A stretch of 64,000 nt of DNA from Lysobacterales bacterium (GTDB lineage: Bacteria; Pseudomonadota; Gammaproteobacteria; Xanthomonadales; Xanthomonadaceae), in assembly GCA_014946745.1 (NCBI GenBank), contig JADCRD010000001.1, positions 310,001 through 374,000 of the forward strand, given 5' to 3'. Shown one piece after another: positions 46,301 to 53,604 of the stretch. The notes under the pieces are model-generated. The model was not told the DNA's origin. It saw only the letters and a program-made list of their open reading frames with translations, and did not search any database. The position numbers were made by a program, and so were the translations under genes. Each line of letters starts with the position of its first letter. Position 1 is the stretch's first letter.

Positions 46301-46995
46301 GCGTGACCGCCACACCCTCCGCCATTCCGCTCACCCGCACGACGGCACTCTCAGCCACTGGCGGCAGCGGAACCGGTGACGTGAGCTTCGCAGTCACGGC
46401 CGGTGCGGCGAACTGCACGATCAGCGGCAGCACGCTGACGGGTACGGGCGTGGGGGCCTGCACGGTGGTTGCCACCAAGGCGGGCGACGCACAGTTCAAC
46501 CCGGCCACCGCGCAGGCCACGGTGGTGGTGCAGGCGGCGACTGATCTGGAAATCAGCAAGGACGACGGCACTCAGTACGCACTGCCGCAGGGCACCGTGC
46601 TGTACGAAATCCTGGTGGCGAACGCGGGCCCGCTCGCTGTCGAGGGCGCGCGCCTGCGCGATGTGCTGCCGGCGGGTCTGGCGGATGCGCTGTGGACCTG
46701 CACGCCCCTTCAGTTGGCCGCTTGTCCGCAGGCGGCGGGCGAGGGTGGCATCGACCAGACGCTGACGCTGCCGGTGAACGGCGTGCTGCGCTACCGGCTG
46801 AGCGCGCGGGTCACCGCGCCGCTCGGCAGCACGCTGACCAACACCGCGACGATCGACGCGCCCACGGGCGTGATCGAGCTGCAGTCCAGCGACAACAGCG
46901 CCAGCGACAGCAACCTCGTCGTGCCGGAAGGCCTGTTCGGCAACGGCTTCGAGGCGGCGCCCAACCGCATCAGCGTGCCTGTGCGGGGCTTGTAG
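40333..46995 (+). CDS. giant secreted FG-GAP/cadherin-like/Ig-like adhesin-type protein with GFE motif
   Basis: A 2220-residue protein with a signal peptide (about residues 1-32). Order of parts: 14 near-identical 56-residue FG-GAP repeats (88-872; consensus KLTAGDGAASDQFGYSVALSGDTALVGA); an Ig-like domain (876-956); five 99-105-residue cadherin-like repeats each with a Cys pair in ICEQLNPTNCD (about 957-1456); a Big-like domain (to 1544); a putative Ig (to 1637); an FnIII-like domain (1638-1730); four exact 85-residue repeats with two Cys each (1731-2070); a DUF11-like domain (2071-2196); and the end LFGNGFEAAP followed by 14 residues. It is probably a surface adhesin or matrix protein. ATG 40333 has GGAG 10 bases upstream. 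Confidence 0.87.
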   Translation: MNHSTRRAGWRRSLTGAALVALLVATSTALGMGNVPAMSMAEVQQTPENEPAASTGRRLRLPEKPAGLDDVGWDSLQQAVRKEASQQAKLTAGSVAGADGAAFDEFGYSVALSGDTALVGAYRDDVGAISDQGSAYVFTRSGATWTLQQKLTAGDDPAADLFGYAVALSGDTALVGANWDDVGVNSDQGSAYVFTRSGSTWTLQQKLTAADGAAFDQFGGSVALSGDTALVGAISDSVGGNSVQGSAYVFTRIGTTWTQQAQLTAGDGAAVDQFGWSLAVSGDTALVGAVFDDVGANSDQGSAYVFTRSGTTWTLQQKLTAGDGAASDQFGLSVALSGDTALVGAYRDDIGAISDQGSAYVFTRSGATWTLQQKLTAGDGAASDWFGYAVALSGDTALVGARLDDVGATNQGSAYVFMRSGTTWAQQQKLTAGDGAASDGFGYAVALSGDTMLLGANGDDTGVNSDQGSAYVYTRSGMTWTQQAKLTAGDGAASDFFGFSVALDGDTALVGVQGDDVGANVDQGSAYVFTRIGTTWTQQAQLTAGDGAAFDQFGYAVALSGDTALVGSVSGDVGANSNQGSAYVYTRSGTTWTQQAKLTAGDGAASDFFGFSVALDGDTALVGVQSDDVGANVDQGSAYVFTRIGTTWTQQAQLTAGDGAAFDQFGFSVALSGDTALVGSVSDDVGANSNQGSAYVYTRSGTTWTQQAHLTAADGTASDLFGRALALDGDTALVGAPFDDVGANADQGSGYVFTRGGTTWTQQEKLTAGDGAASDQFGSSVALSGNTALVGARSNDVGANNDQGSAYVYMRSGTTWTQQQILTAGDGAAGDFLGFSLALSNGAALVGAYLADGLPPYGNANEGAAYAFSGVGLLPQIITFANPGAQTFGKTPTLSATASSGLPVTFTSATTGVCTITAGGTLSFLTTGTCTINADQAGDATYDAAPRVSQSFAVINAPIDAVNDSGTVANGASGGVAVADVLLNDTLNDAPATLASVTLTQLSTSNPNITLNSATGAVAVAAATPAGTYTLTYQICEQLNPTNCDNATATVTVGAAIIDAVNDSGTVANGASGGVAVADVLLNDTLNAAAATLASVTLTQLSTSNPNITLNPATGAVSVAAATPAGTYTLTYRICEQLNPTNCDDATATVTVGAAIIDAVNDSGTVANGASGGVAVADVLLNDTLNAAAATLTSVTLTQLSTSNPNITLNPATGAVAVAAATPAGTYTLTYRICEQLNPTNCDNAIATITVGAAPIDAVDEDYTGTQVNGASGGTLPTVLVNDTLNGGAATVGDGGNVTLTPGAAPTPDAGSIAMNVEGTITIAAGTTAGVYTYAYTICEVLNPTNCDTAIASVTVGAAIIDAVNDSGTVANGAAGGTAVANVLVNDTLNDAAATLASVTLTQLSTSNPNIALNPATGAVAVAAATPAGTYTLTYQACEQLNPTNCDSATVSVTVNALAPTTADSSVTVGYNASATSVPLTLGGGAATSLTVVTPPAKGTANVSGTTITYQPNAAFAGPDNFTYTATNSGGTSAPATVTITVQDPVITITPSGGLSAAVASPYTRTYSFDGGAPPWSEYQVTNLPAGLSITGTTANTVTISGTPTQAGSFTLNVSATDSSTGNGPFTVGQAFGLTVDAILPGAPSIGAATAGDGEASVSFGEPAFTGGAPITGYTVTSNPGGLTGTGATSPITVTGLSNGVAYTFSVTATNSAGTGAASEASNAVTPRGPQAALTAIATPSTVAFGATSALSASGGSGGGEVSYAITAGAAFCSLSGSTLTATAIGTCTVTATKAAEGAFNAATATVDVTVVRAEQAALTATASPSSIAFGGASALGTTGGSGTGAVSFAVTAGGEFCSISSTTLTGTGVGTCTVTATKAADVNFNAATVTVDVTVGRADQALLTATASPSSIAFGGTSTLATTGGSGAGAVSYAISGGSEFCSITGTTLTGIGVGTCTVTATKAADANFNAATATVSVTVARANQAPLSVTATPSAIPLTRTTALSATGGSGTGDVSFAVTAGAANCTISGSTLTGTGVGACTVVATKAGDAQFNPATAQATVVVQAATDLEISKDDGTQYALPQGTVLYEILVANAGPLAVEGARLRDVLPAGLADALWTCTPLQLAACPQAAGEGGIDQTLTLPVNGVLRYRLSARVTAPLGSTLTNTATIDAPTGVIELQSSDNSASDSNLVVPEGLFGNGFEAAPNRISVPVRGL
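40597..42950 (+). repeat. 14 tandem 168-bp FG-GAP-coding repeats
   Basis: Fourteen units of about 56 codons, starting AAG/CAG-CTGAC and containing GGCTCGGCCTACGTCTTCAC-type blocks. Units 8-9 (41785-42120) and 10-11 (42121-42456) are almost identical, showing a recent 336-bp duplication. Confidence 0.9.
43210..44700 (+). repeat. five tandem 297-315-bp cadherin-like domain repeats
   Basis: Units begin at 43210, 43507, 43804, 44101 and 44416. Units 1, 2, 3 and 5 are very similar; unit 4 is divergent and 18 bases longer. Each codes for D-A-V-N-D-S-G-T and ends with a Cys-x7-Cys pair. Confidence 0.88.
45523..46542 (+). repeat. four tandem 255-bp Ig-like repeats
   Basis: Units begin at 45523, 45778, 46033 and 46288, exactly 255 bases apart. 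Each codes for A-L-T-A-x-A-S-P-S near its start and G-T-C-T-V-T-A-T-K-A in its second half. Confidence 0.88.
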
Positions 46996-47138
46996 TGATG
47001 CTGCGGACGCGACCTGTCGGCGCAGCGCTCTGCAAGCGTCTGCGCGGGGTCGCGCCACCGCAGCGAGGGCTCGACGTGTCGAGGCCGGTTGCACTGGCCC
47101 GGCCTGCGCCTCTCGCCCGTTGCGATACCCATGTGTAG

Positions 47139-47162
47139 ACGGGGCGTACGCCCAAGCCCCGT
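47139..47162 (+). other. hairpin upstream of the 758-aa protein gene
   Basis: ACGGGGC (47139-47145) pairs with GCCCCGT (47156-47162) around a 10-base loop in the 224-base spacer. It could be a weak terminator for the 2220-aa gene or a leader structure. No promoter with TTCAG repeats is seen here. Confidence 0.3.
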
Positions 47163-47219
47163 GATTCCATCGCCGGCGGAGTGGCCGCACGGTTCGATCA
47201 ACCGACCAGAGGAGGCACC

Positions 47220-49496
47220 ATGCGCAGAACGCTCAGAACCCTTTTGGGTCTCACCTTGGCTGTCGTCAGCCTCGGCAGCCAGGCGGCCCCGCCGCAGGTC
47301 TTGCCCGAACCGAATCCGACCAGCTTGCGTGGCTCAGCGCTCGCCCAGGTCTCGGTGCGGTATCCGGACGGTCGTCTCGTTGTCGGTGGCAGCCTCACCT
47401 GGGTGGATGACGCGCCCGTGAGTTATCTGGCGCGCTTTTCTGGGAATGGGGTGAACGATCCCGCTTTTGCACCGCCGCTGAACAGCAACGTGGACGATCT
47501 CGCGCTCGATTCGCAGGGGCGCATCTACGTGATGCAGCGCTTCTCGCGGGCGGGTTCCCAGCCGCAGGCGCTGGTGGTTCGGGTGCTCGATGACGCAGTG
47601 GGGACCTTGGACCCGAGCTTCCAGTTCGAGGCGCCCGCGGGGCACGACTTTTCGGGCTTCGCCCTGCTGATCGATGAAGCCGCCGGCGTGCTGTATGCGG
47701 CGACGGCGCCGCGCAATGTCTTCAATCGCTACACGGTGACCCGCCATTCGCTGCAGACCGGCGCGCGGGACCACAGCTTTGAAGTTGTCGTCAACGGGCT
47801 GGTGCATGACCTGCAGTTGGTCGGCGACGGGCTGCTGATCGCCGGTGGGTTCGCCGAGGTGGCAGGCGTGCAGAGAAAGGCCGTGGCGCGGGTCGACCGG
47901 GTCACCGGCGCGCTCGATACGAACTGGAACCCGGGTGCGACGACCCCGGCGACAGGGGGCCAGACCGTACGCGCGCTGCTGGTTGACGGTGGCACCCATG
48001 TGTTTGTGGGCGGTCCTTTCAACGGTCTCGGCAATGCGAGCAGCCGCGGTCTGGCCAGGATTTCGCTGGGCGACGGCACGGCCGATCCGGCTTGGCTGCG
48101 GCCTGTGTTCGGCAGCCTGTCGGCCTTTGCGCGCGACTCGCAGGGAAGGCTGCTCGCCGCGGGCAGCATCAGTCAGGTCGATGGCCAGGCCCGCAGCAGC
48201 GCGGTGACGCGCTTCAATGCGGACGGTTCGCTGGATGCGGGCTATGGGCAGGCCAACGACACGCGGGGCTCGACGGTGATCTCCCTCCATGTGCTGTCCG
48301 ATGACACTGTGCTGACCCATGCCTACTTCCAGGGCAACGATCCCACCCGGCTGGTGCGGTTCGATGCCGCCACCGGCCTGCGCCAGCCGCTGGGCACGGC
48401 CGCGCTGTCGGGGCCGGCCAGCATCCGCAGATTGATCCCGCTGCCTGCGGGACAGGGCTTTCTCGGTGTGCACAACTTCGGCCTGATCGAGGGCGCTGCC
48501 ACGGCAGGATTCGTTCGTCTCGGCGCCGATTTGGCCGCGGTGCCGGGCTGGCGCTCGGGCCTTGGCGACATCATCAACTTCATCTCGCCCTCGGGCGGGG
48601 CGGCGAGCACCCAACACGCCTATCTGATCGGACTGATATTCGAGCCTGCTGGGCGCTCGGCTGCGCGTCGGGTCCGCCTCGCCGATGGCGTGGTCGACGC
48701 GGCTTGGCAGCCTACCGGGCTCAGCGCTCCCGGGCAGCCGACTACCAATGCCATCGCGATCGATGAGCCGGGTGGATTTCTTTATCTATCGGGCAGCGGT
48801 GGGCTGAACCTCAACCGTTTCGCGCTCAGCGACGGCGCACGCGATACGTCCTGGGCGCCCAGCGTTGGCGCAGCCAGTCAGATCAGCACCTCCGTGCTCC
48901 ATGGCGGCTTTCTGTACGTCGCCGGCAGCTTCAACACCGTGGGTGGCCAGGCCTTGCCGCGTCTGGCTCGAATCGCCGTGGCGGGGACGGGCGCGCCCGA
49001 CGCTACCTGGGCACCGTCACCGTCGGCAGCCTCGGTCACTGCCCTGAGCCTGGATGCTGCTGGCGGCTGGCTCTACGCCGGCGGATCGGAAGCGAACGGG
49101 CAGATCTACCTGCGGCGGATCAGCCTGCTCACGGGCCAGCCGGATCCGCTCTGGGCGCCTCTGCAAGGGCGAGCAGGATCGATCACGCGTCTGGCCCTGA
49201 GCTCCGAGCGCGGCGAGCTGGTGGTGTTCGGCGACATCGCAGTGGGCTGCGCGTCCGAGCGTCTGCCCGCCGTCCGACTGATCGGTGGTGCCCGTCGCGT
49301 GGACGCGCTGTGGAAGGTCCAGCTCAACGAGTTCGGCAGCTTCTCCGACGGCCACATCCTGCCAACGGGCGATGTGCTGACGGCCGGCAACTTCGAACGC
49401 GTCAACAGCGCGACTCGACCGGGCCTCGCAGCATTGAGCTCGGGCGATACGATTTTTTCGGACGGCGCCGGCGATACCGGCGGCTGCGTTCTCTAG
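47220..49496 (+). CDS. secreted delta-60 repeat (beta-propeller) protein
   Basis: A 758-residue protein with a signal peptide (MRRTLRTLLGLTLAVVSLGSQA, cleaved near residue 22). It carries delta-60/DUF5122-type repeats like the 1569-residue protein, for example DGLLIAGGFAEVAGVQRKAVARV, DGGTHVFVGGPFNGLGN and GGFLYVAGSFNTVGGQALPRLA, with GALDTNWNPG-type spacers. It is probably a paralogue of that protein. GGAGG lies 4 bases before ATG 47220. The C-terminus reads IFSDGAGDTGGCVL: the IF-x-DG part matches the tag of its neighbours but FE is lost. It converges on the kinase gene (102-base gap). Confidence 0.85.
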   Translation: MRRTLRTLLGLTLAVVSLGSQAAPPQVLPEPNPTSLRGSALAQVSVRYPDGRLVVGGSLTWVDDAPVSYLARFSGNGVNDPAFAPPLNSNVDDLALDSQGRIYVMQRFSRAGSQPQALVVRVLDDAVGTLDPSFQFEAPAGHDFSGFALLIDEAAGVLYAATAPRNVFNRYTVTRHSLQTGARDHSFEVVVNGLVHDLQLVGDGLLIAGGFAEVAGVQRKAVARVDRVTGALDTNWNPGATTPATGGQTVRALLVDGGTHVFVGGPFNGLGNASSRGLARISLGDGTADPAWLRPVFGSLSAFARDSQGRLLAAGSISQVDGQARSSAVTRFNADGSLDAGYGQANDTRGSTVISLHVLSDDTVLTHAYFQGNDPTRLVRFDAATGLRQPLGTAALSGPASIRRLIPLPAGQGFLGVHNFGLIEGAATAGFVRLGADLAAVPGWRSGLGDIINFISPSGGAASTQHAYLIGLIFEPAGRSAARRVRLADGVVDAAWQPTGLSAPGQPTTNAIAIDEPGGFLYLSGSGGLNLNRFALSDGARDTSWAPSVGAASQISTSVLHGGFLYVAGSFNTVGGQALPRLARIAVAGTGAPDATWAPSPSAASVTALSLDAAGGWLYAGGSEANGQIYLRRISLLTGQPDPLWAPLQGRAGSITRLALSSERGELVVFGDIAVGCASERLPAVRLIGGARRVDALWKVQLNEFGSFSDGHILPTGDVLTAGNFERVNSATRPGLAALSSGDTIFSDGAGDTGGCVL

Positions 49497-49598
49497 CGGG
49501 GTTCGCCGCGCCTTGGGGGCCGGCCCTGACACGTTCGGGCAGGCATCTGGGCAGGGCTGGACGCACAGGCGGAGTGCCCGGCTCGGGATGCCCCTGAA

Positions 49599-52349
49599 TC
49601 AGACGGGGATGCGGGCCTGAAGTTCGGCGAGCCAACGTCGGCGGTAGTTGTTCTCCGGCAGTCCCTTCAGTTTCTCCGCACACTCCGCGGCCTGCTCACG
49701 GGCCGTGCGGGTGTCACCCTTGGCCAGGGCCAGCTCGCCGCGCAGGCAGTGCACCAGAGCATGCCGCGGATGGGCGTCTGGCAGGCTGGCTTCGGTGTCG
49801 CTCTGCATGCGTGCGATCTCGGTGGCTGCGGTTTCGAGGTCGCCCAGCAGCAGGGCCGTGCGTGCCCAGATCTCGGCAAGTGCACTGCGCTGCTGCAGGC
49901 GCTCGCCCAGCGCCTGCAGGCTGCGGTCGCGTTCGGCGATGAAGATCGGCTGGACTTCGTCGATGTTGCCGGCGGCCGCCTTGGCCCACAGCAGTTCCGC
50001 CAGGGTTTGCAGGGTCCAGAGGTGCTCGCGGCCGAGGTCCCTCAGCTCGGCCTGATACACCCCTTCGTACAGCGGCAACGCGCGTTCGGCGTTCCCCGAC
50101 CATAAAGTGATGCGGGCGCGGAGGAAATCGTCGAACTTGCTGTAGTGGTGCTCGGGTCCAAAAACGGATTCGAACACCGGCGCGGACTTCTCGATATGCT
50201 CCTCCGCCGCCTCGAAGTCGCCCTCGATCGTGAGCGCCTCGGCATAGTCCGTGTGGGTCCAGGCGCGGTCCAGCGGCAGATCGTTCGCGCGCTCGCGCCA
50301 CTGCAGCAGCGCCTCGAAGTCCGCGCGCGCCTCCCTGAAATTCGCCAGTTGAGCGTGACACAAGCCGCGGAACCACAGGGCCTCGGAAAACCACGCTTCG
50401 GAGGACTCGTCCCCCGCGCGCTGGATCGCGTCGTCGAAGTCGGCAATGGCCTGCTGGCACTCGCCGAGTTCGAATTTCAGTTTGGCGGCTTCGACCTGTG
50501 TCTTCGGGCGGATCGAGCCCAGCACTTCCGATTCCGTCTGAAGCGCGATCTCGCAGCCCTTCTGTGATGACGACAAGTCGCCCGCCATGCGCCCTTGAGC
50601 GCAATGCATGATTCCCGCCTCGGCGAGCGCGAGATCGACTACCTTCTGGGGCTCGCCGAGCAGCTCGAGGGCGCGACGCGAGTGCTGCATCGCGCGGCCA
50701 TAGTCGGTCCAGCTTTCGAACACGCTTGACATCGCCATGTGGACATCTGCAGCCGACTCCCGGTCGTGCTCGAACACACGATCGATGCGTTCTGCCGCTC
50801 GGTGCATGGCCTCCACAAGGCGTGGGTTGCCGTTCTCGATCTGTGCGACCGAATACGGGTCAGCCTGACTGAGCAGTTCACGGGTCAGGAAATCCCGCAC
50901 CGCCGCCGTCCGCGCAGCGTTGCGCTCGGCTTCGCGCTGCGCGGCCTCGGCGCGCAGCCCCATCCACACCGAGACGGATAGCGCCAGCAGGGCGGAGCCG
51001 GCGATGGCGCTGGCCACTCGCCAGCGGCGACGCAGCCGCTGTACGCGGGCTTCGGCGCCGGCCAGCTCCTCGGCTTCGCGCAGACGTTGACGTGCGGCCT
51101 CGCGCCGCGCTTCCAGGCTGCGCAGGCGCTCGGCCAGCTCACCGGCGGAGCCGAGTCGCCGCTTGGGGTCGATGTGGGCGGCCTCGGCCAGGTCCGCGCT
51201 GAGCAGCGGGTCGCCGATGCGTTCTTCCCAGCCGGGCGCGAGGCTCATGCGCAGATCGCCGGCGATCAGCTGGGCGCACAGCACGCCCAGCGCGAAGACA
51301 TCGGCGCGGTGGCCGGCGGCATGGCCGGCCAGCACTTCGGGCGCGATGTAGCGATGCCCGGGTGAGGCGGGGTCTTCCGGATCGCTGTGGCCCAGCCGGG
51401 TGGCTTGACCGATCGGCAGGCCCAGCGCATCGATTCCTGGGGGCAGCAGACCTGCGCCGGCGCCGAGATCGCCCAGCAGAAAGCGCAGCCCGGCTTCGGC
51501 GGACTCCACCGGATAGATGTTCTCCGGCTTCAGATCGCGATGCGCGATGTCGGCCGCATGCAGCGCCTCGACGGCCTCGCACAGCCGCGCGCTCCATTCC
51601 AGCCGCTGCGCGCGCGCACTGCCGGCGAGGCGCGCGTCGTGCTCTGCCCAGGCGCTGAGGTTGCCCGCCACCAGCCACGGCGTGGCCACGAAGAAGGGCG
51701 GGGCTTCGAGGTTCCAGTCCAGCAGGGGCAGCGCGCAAGAAGGCGGCTTGGGCTGTCCCTGCAGCAGGCGATGCAAGGCGACTTCGCGCTTCAGGGCCCG
51801 CAGCCCGTCCTCACCGAGCGCGAACTTGTAGGCGCGGGGGGCGACGCCGTCCTCGCTGATGGCGCTGAAGACCTCGCCGCAGCCGCCGCGACCCAGCCGC
51901 GCCTGCAGCCGCCATTCGCCACGAAGCGGAACGGGATCGCCCGGCTTTAGCTCGATCGACGATGACGTCGGCGAATCGCTTGCGCTGCCCGCCAGGTAGC
52001 GGACTTCCGCAGTGAGACGATAGCCATAGCCGTGCACCAGCCGGATCAGCTCCGCGTCGGCATCGCCCAGCGTGCGCCGCAATCGGCTGATGCACTTCGT
52101 CACGCTGTTCGGGCTGACCACGCGGCCCGGCCATCCGGCCGCCAGCAGCTCCTCGGTCGTGCAGACCTCGCCCGCATGCAGCAGGAGATAGCGCAGCACG
52201 CCGTACGCGCTGCGGTCGAGCTCAATGAGTTCGCCCTCGCCAGGCTGCAGCCGCTGGTCGACTTCAAACAGTCGCCATGCGCCGAAGCCCCAGCAACCTG
52301 GAGATGCGTCAGCGGGCAGTGGGCGCGCGGGGGGCGTGGTCACGGACAC
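49599..52349 (-). CDS. transmembrane wHTH-Ser/Thr kinase-helical repeat regulator
   Basis: A 916-residue protein from GTG 52349. Residues 20-115 are an OmpR/PhoB-type winged helix (LDRSAYGVLRYLLLHAGEVC, SVTKCISRLRRTLGD, IRLVHGYGYRLTAEV). Residues about 140-400 are a Hanks-type kinase with P-loop LGRGGCGEVFSA, Lys in AYKFAL, catalytic HRDLKPEN (from residue 270), DLG in place of DFG, and YIAPEVLAG. One membrane helix lies near 443-463, and residues 480-916 are TPR-like helical repeats, probably periplasmic. It probably both binds DNA and phosphorylates proteins. The frame is open further upstream but overlaps pilZ; GTG 52349 precedes the conserved domain but has a weak ribosome site. Confidence 0.87.
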   Translation of the reverse strand: MSVTTPPARPLPADASPGCWGFGAWRLFEVDQRLQPGEGELIELDRSAYGVLRYLLLHAGEVCTTEELLAAGWPGRVVSPNSVTKCISRLRRTLGDADAELIRLVHGYGYRLTAEVRYLAGSASDSPTSSSIELKPGDPVPLRGEWRLQARLGRGGCGEVFSAISEDGVAPRAYKFALGEDGLRALKREVALHRLLQGQPKPPSCALPLLDWNLEAPPFFVATPWLVAGNLSAWAEHDARLAGSARAQRLEWSARLCEAVEALHAADIAHRDLKPENIYPVESAEAGLRFLLGDLGAGAGLLPPGIDALGLPIGQATRLGHSDPEDPASPGHRYIAPEVLAGHAAGHRADVFALGVLCAQLIAGDLRMSLAPGWEERIGDPLLSADLAEAAHIDPKRRLGSAGELAERLRSLEARREAARQRLREAEELAGAEARVQRLRRRWRVASAIAGSALLALSVSVWMGLRAEAAQREAERNAARTAAVRDFLTRELLSQADPYSVAQIENGNPRLVEAMHRAAERIDRVFEHDRESAADVHMAMSSVFESWTDYGRAMQHSRRALELLGEPQKVVDLALAEAGIMHCAQGRMAGDLSSSQKGCEIALQTESEVLGSIRPKTQVEAAKLKFELGECQQAIADFDDAIQRAGDESSEAWFSEALWFRGLCHAQLANFREARADFEALLQWRERANDLPLDRAWTHTDYAEALTIEGDFEAAEEHIEKSAPVFESVFGPEHHYSKFDDFLRARITLWSGNAERALPLYEGVYQAELRDLGREHLWTLQTLAELLWAKAAAGNIDEVQPIFIAERDRSLQALGERLQQRSALAEIWARTALLLGDLETAATEIARMQSDTEASLPDAHPRHALVHCLRGELALAKGDTRTAREQAAECAEKLKGLPENNYRRRWLAELQARIPV

Positions 52350-52519
52350 AGGGCCTGGCTCGCCGGTCTTCGAGAGCGGTGTGGGAGACAGCGCAAGAGT
52401 ATTGGCGAGCCACTCGCCGCGGGTGAACCCGCAGCGGATGCGGCATCCATCGAGCGCGTCTATCGGGCCGCGCGCGCGGTCTGCTACCGTTGCAGCAGTT
52501 CGCTGTCGAGGTCCTACCC

Positions 52520-52876
52520 ATGCAAGCTGCCGGAATGATGCGCCAGGGCATCCTGTCGCTGGCAATCAAGGAAAAGCAGGCGCTCTATCAGGCCTACATG
52601 CCCTTCATCAAGGGCGGCGGCCTGTTCGTGCCGACGCCGAAGCGCTACAGCCTGGGCGATGAAGTCTTCATCCTGCTGAGCCTGCTGGAAGACAAGGAGC
52701 GCCTGCCGGTGGCCGGCAAGGTCATCTGGATCACCCCGGCAGGCGCACAGGGCAATCGCGCTGCCGGTATCGGCGTGCAGTTCAACGATTCGGCCGAAGG
52801 CGAAACCGTGCGCGGCAAGATCGAAACCATCCTCGCGGGCCTCACGGGCGGCGACAAGCCTACTCACACGATGTAG
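52520..52876 (+). CDS. pilZ: type IV pilus assembly protein PilZ
   Basis: A 118-residue member of the PilZ family that is the founding, non-c-di-GMP-binding type. QGILSLAIKEKQALYQAYMP is followed by FIKGGGLFVPTPKRYSLGDE, KVIWITPAGAQGNRAAGIG and the C-terminal PTHTM, nearly as in Pseudomonas PilZ. It lacks the RxxxR motif needed for c-di-GMP. PilZ binds the FimX EAL domain and the PilB ATPase for pilus extension; a fimX homologue is at 5.3 kb. ATG 52520 has GAGG 8 bases upstream. Confidence 0.95.
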   Translation: MQAAGMMRQGILSLAIKEKQALYQAYMPFIKGGGLFVPTPKRYSLGDEVFILLSLLEDKERLPVAGKVIWITPAGAQGNRAAGIGVQFNDSAEGETVRGKIETILAGLTGGDKPTHTM

Positions 52877-52899
52877 TACCCGCGGAATCGGTTCTTGCG

Positions 52900-52919
52900 A
52901 GGCCAGCGTTCGCTGGTCT
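52900..52919 (+). terminator. hairpin after pilZ
   Basis: AGGCCAGC (52900-52907) pairs with GCTGGTCT (52912-52919, one G-T pair) around GTTC. It sits between the converging pilZ and NnrU-family genes; no T-tract. Confidence 0.45.
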
Positions 52920-52928
52920 GCTCTTGCT

Positions 52929-52956
52929 AATCCCGAATCCCCAATCCCTAATCCCC
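52929..52956. repeat. four tandem AATCCCN heptamers
   Basis: AATCCCG, AATCCCC, AATCCCT and AATCCCC follow one another without gaps just before the NnrU-family stop. Similar AATCCC-rich intergenic runs are, as far as I recall, frequent in xanthomonad genomes. Confidence 0.8.
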
Positions 52957-52961
52957 GCCCT

Positions 52962-53540
52962 TCAGCCAAACGGCGCCACGCCGATCAGGTGCAGATGCAG
53001 GTGCAGGGCGAACACGCCCCACAGCAGGGCGCCGATGATCACGCACAGCGCGCTGCGCACCACATTGCCTGGTCCGCCGACCCGCCCGGCCGCGCGGTCG
53101 CGGCGGCGCGCGGCGGCGAAGGCGACGATCGCCCAGGCGAGAAAGCCCGCCATCAGAACAATTCCGTGCAGCCAGCCCACCGCGAGCAGATGGCCGGCGG
53201 CCCACAGCTTGACGCTGAGCAGCATCGGGTGGCCGAGCTTGGCCTTGAAGTGGTTGCCCGGCACATAGGCGGCCACCAGCAGGATGAACGCGGGCAGGGT
53301 GAACAGGGCGACCAGATGGCGGATCCACACCGGCGGCGACCACAGCAGTACGGGTTCGGCGCGCGCCAGCGCATAGCCGTAAAGGATCAGGCCGAAGCCA
53401 GCCAGCGAAACCAGGCTGTACAGGCCCTTGTAGCCGCCCGCGCCCAGCCGGTCGATCAGCCGTGTGCGCAGCGCTGGCAGCAGCGCATGCAGGCTGTGCA
53501 CGCCAAGAAAAAGCAGCAGGCCCGCAAGCAGAACGGCCAT
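52962..53540 (-). CDS. NnrU-family membrane protein
   Basis: A 192-residue integral membrane protein with five or six hydrophobic segments. The start AVLLAGLLLFLGVHSLHALLP and the central VAAYVPGNHFKAKLGHPMLLSVKLWAAGHLLA match the NnrU family (PF07298), first linked to nitrite/nitric oxide reductase expression and also related to isoprenoid-type methyltransferase folds (MeaN-like). GGAG lies 8 bases before ATG 53540. No denitrification genes are nearby, so the function is open. Confidence 0.85.
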   Translation of the reverse strand: MAVLLAGLLLFLGVHSLHALLPALRTRLIDRLGAGGYKGLYSLVSLAGFGLILYGYALARAEPVLLWSPPVWIRHLVALFTLPAFILLVAAYVPGNHFKAKLGHPMLLSVKLWAAGHLLAVGWLHGIVLMAGFLAWAIVAFAAARRRDRAAGRVGGPGNVVRSALCVIIGALLWGVFALHLHLHLIGVAPFG

Positions 53541-53604
53541 CGTCGAGTCTCCAGAGAAATGTGGCAGTGGCGCAGGCGTCGCGCGCCCTGGCCGACAGGT
53601 GGCA

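Noticed and set aside
32220-52519. A classic genomic island with integrase or flanking att sites
   Set aside because: No integrase, transposase, tRNA or flanking direct repeat was found; GC and codon use look like the rest of the window.
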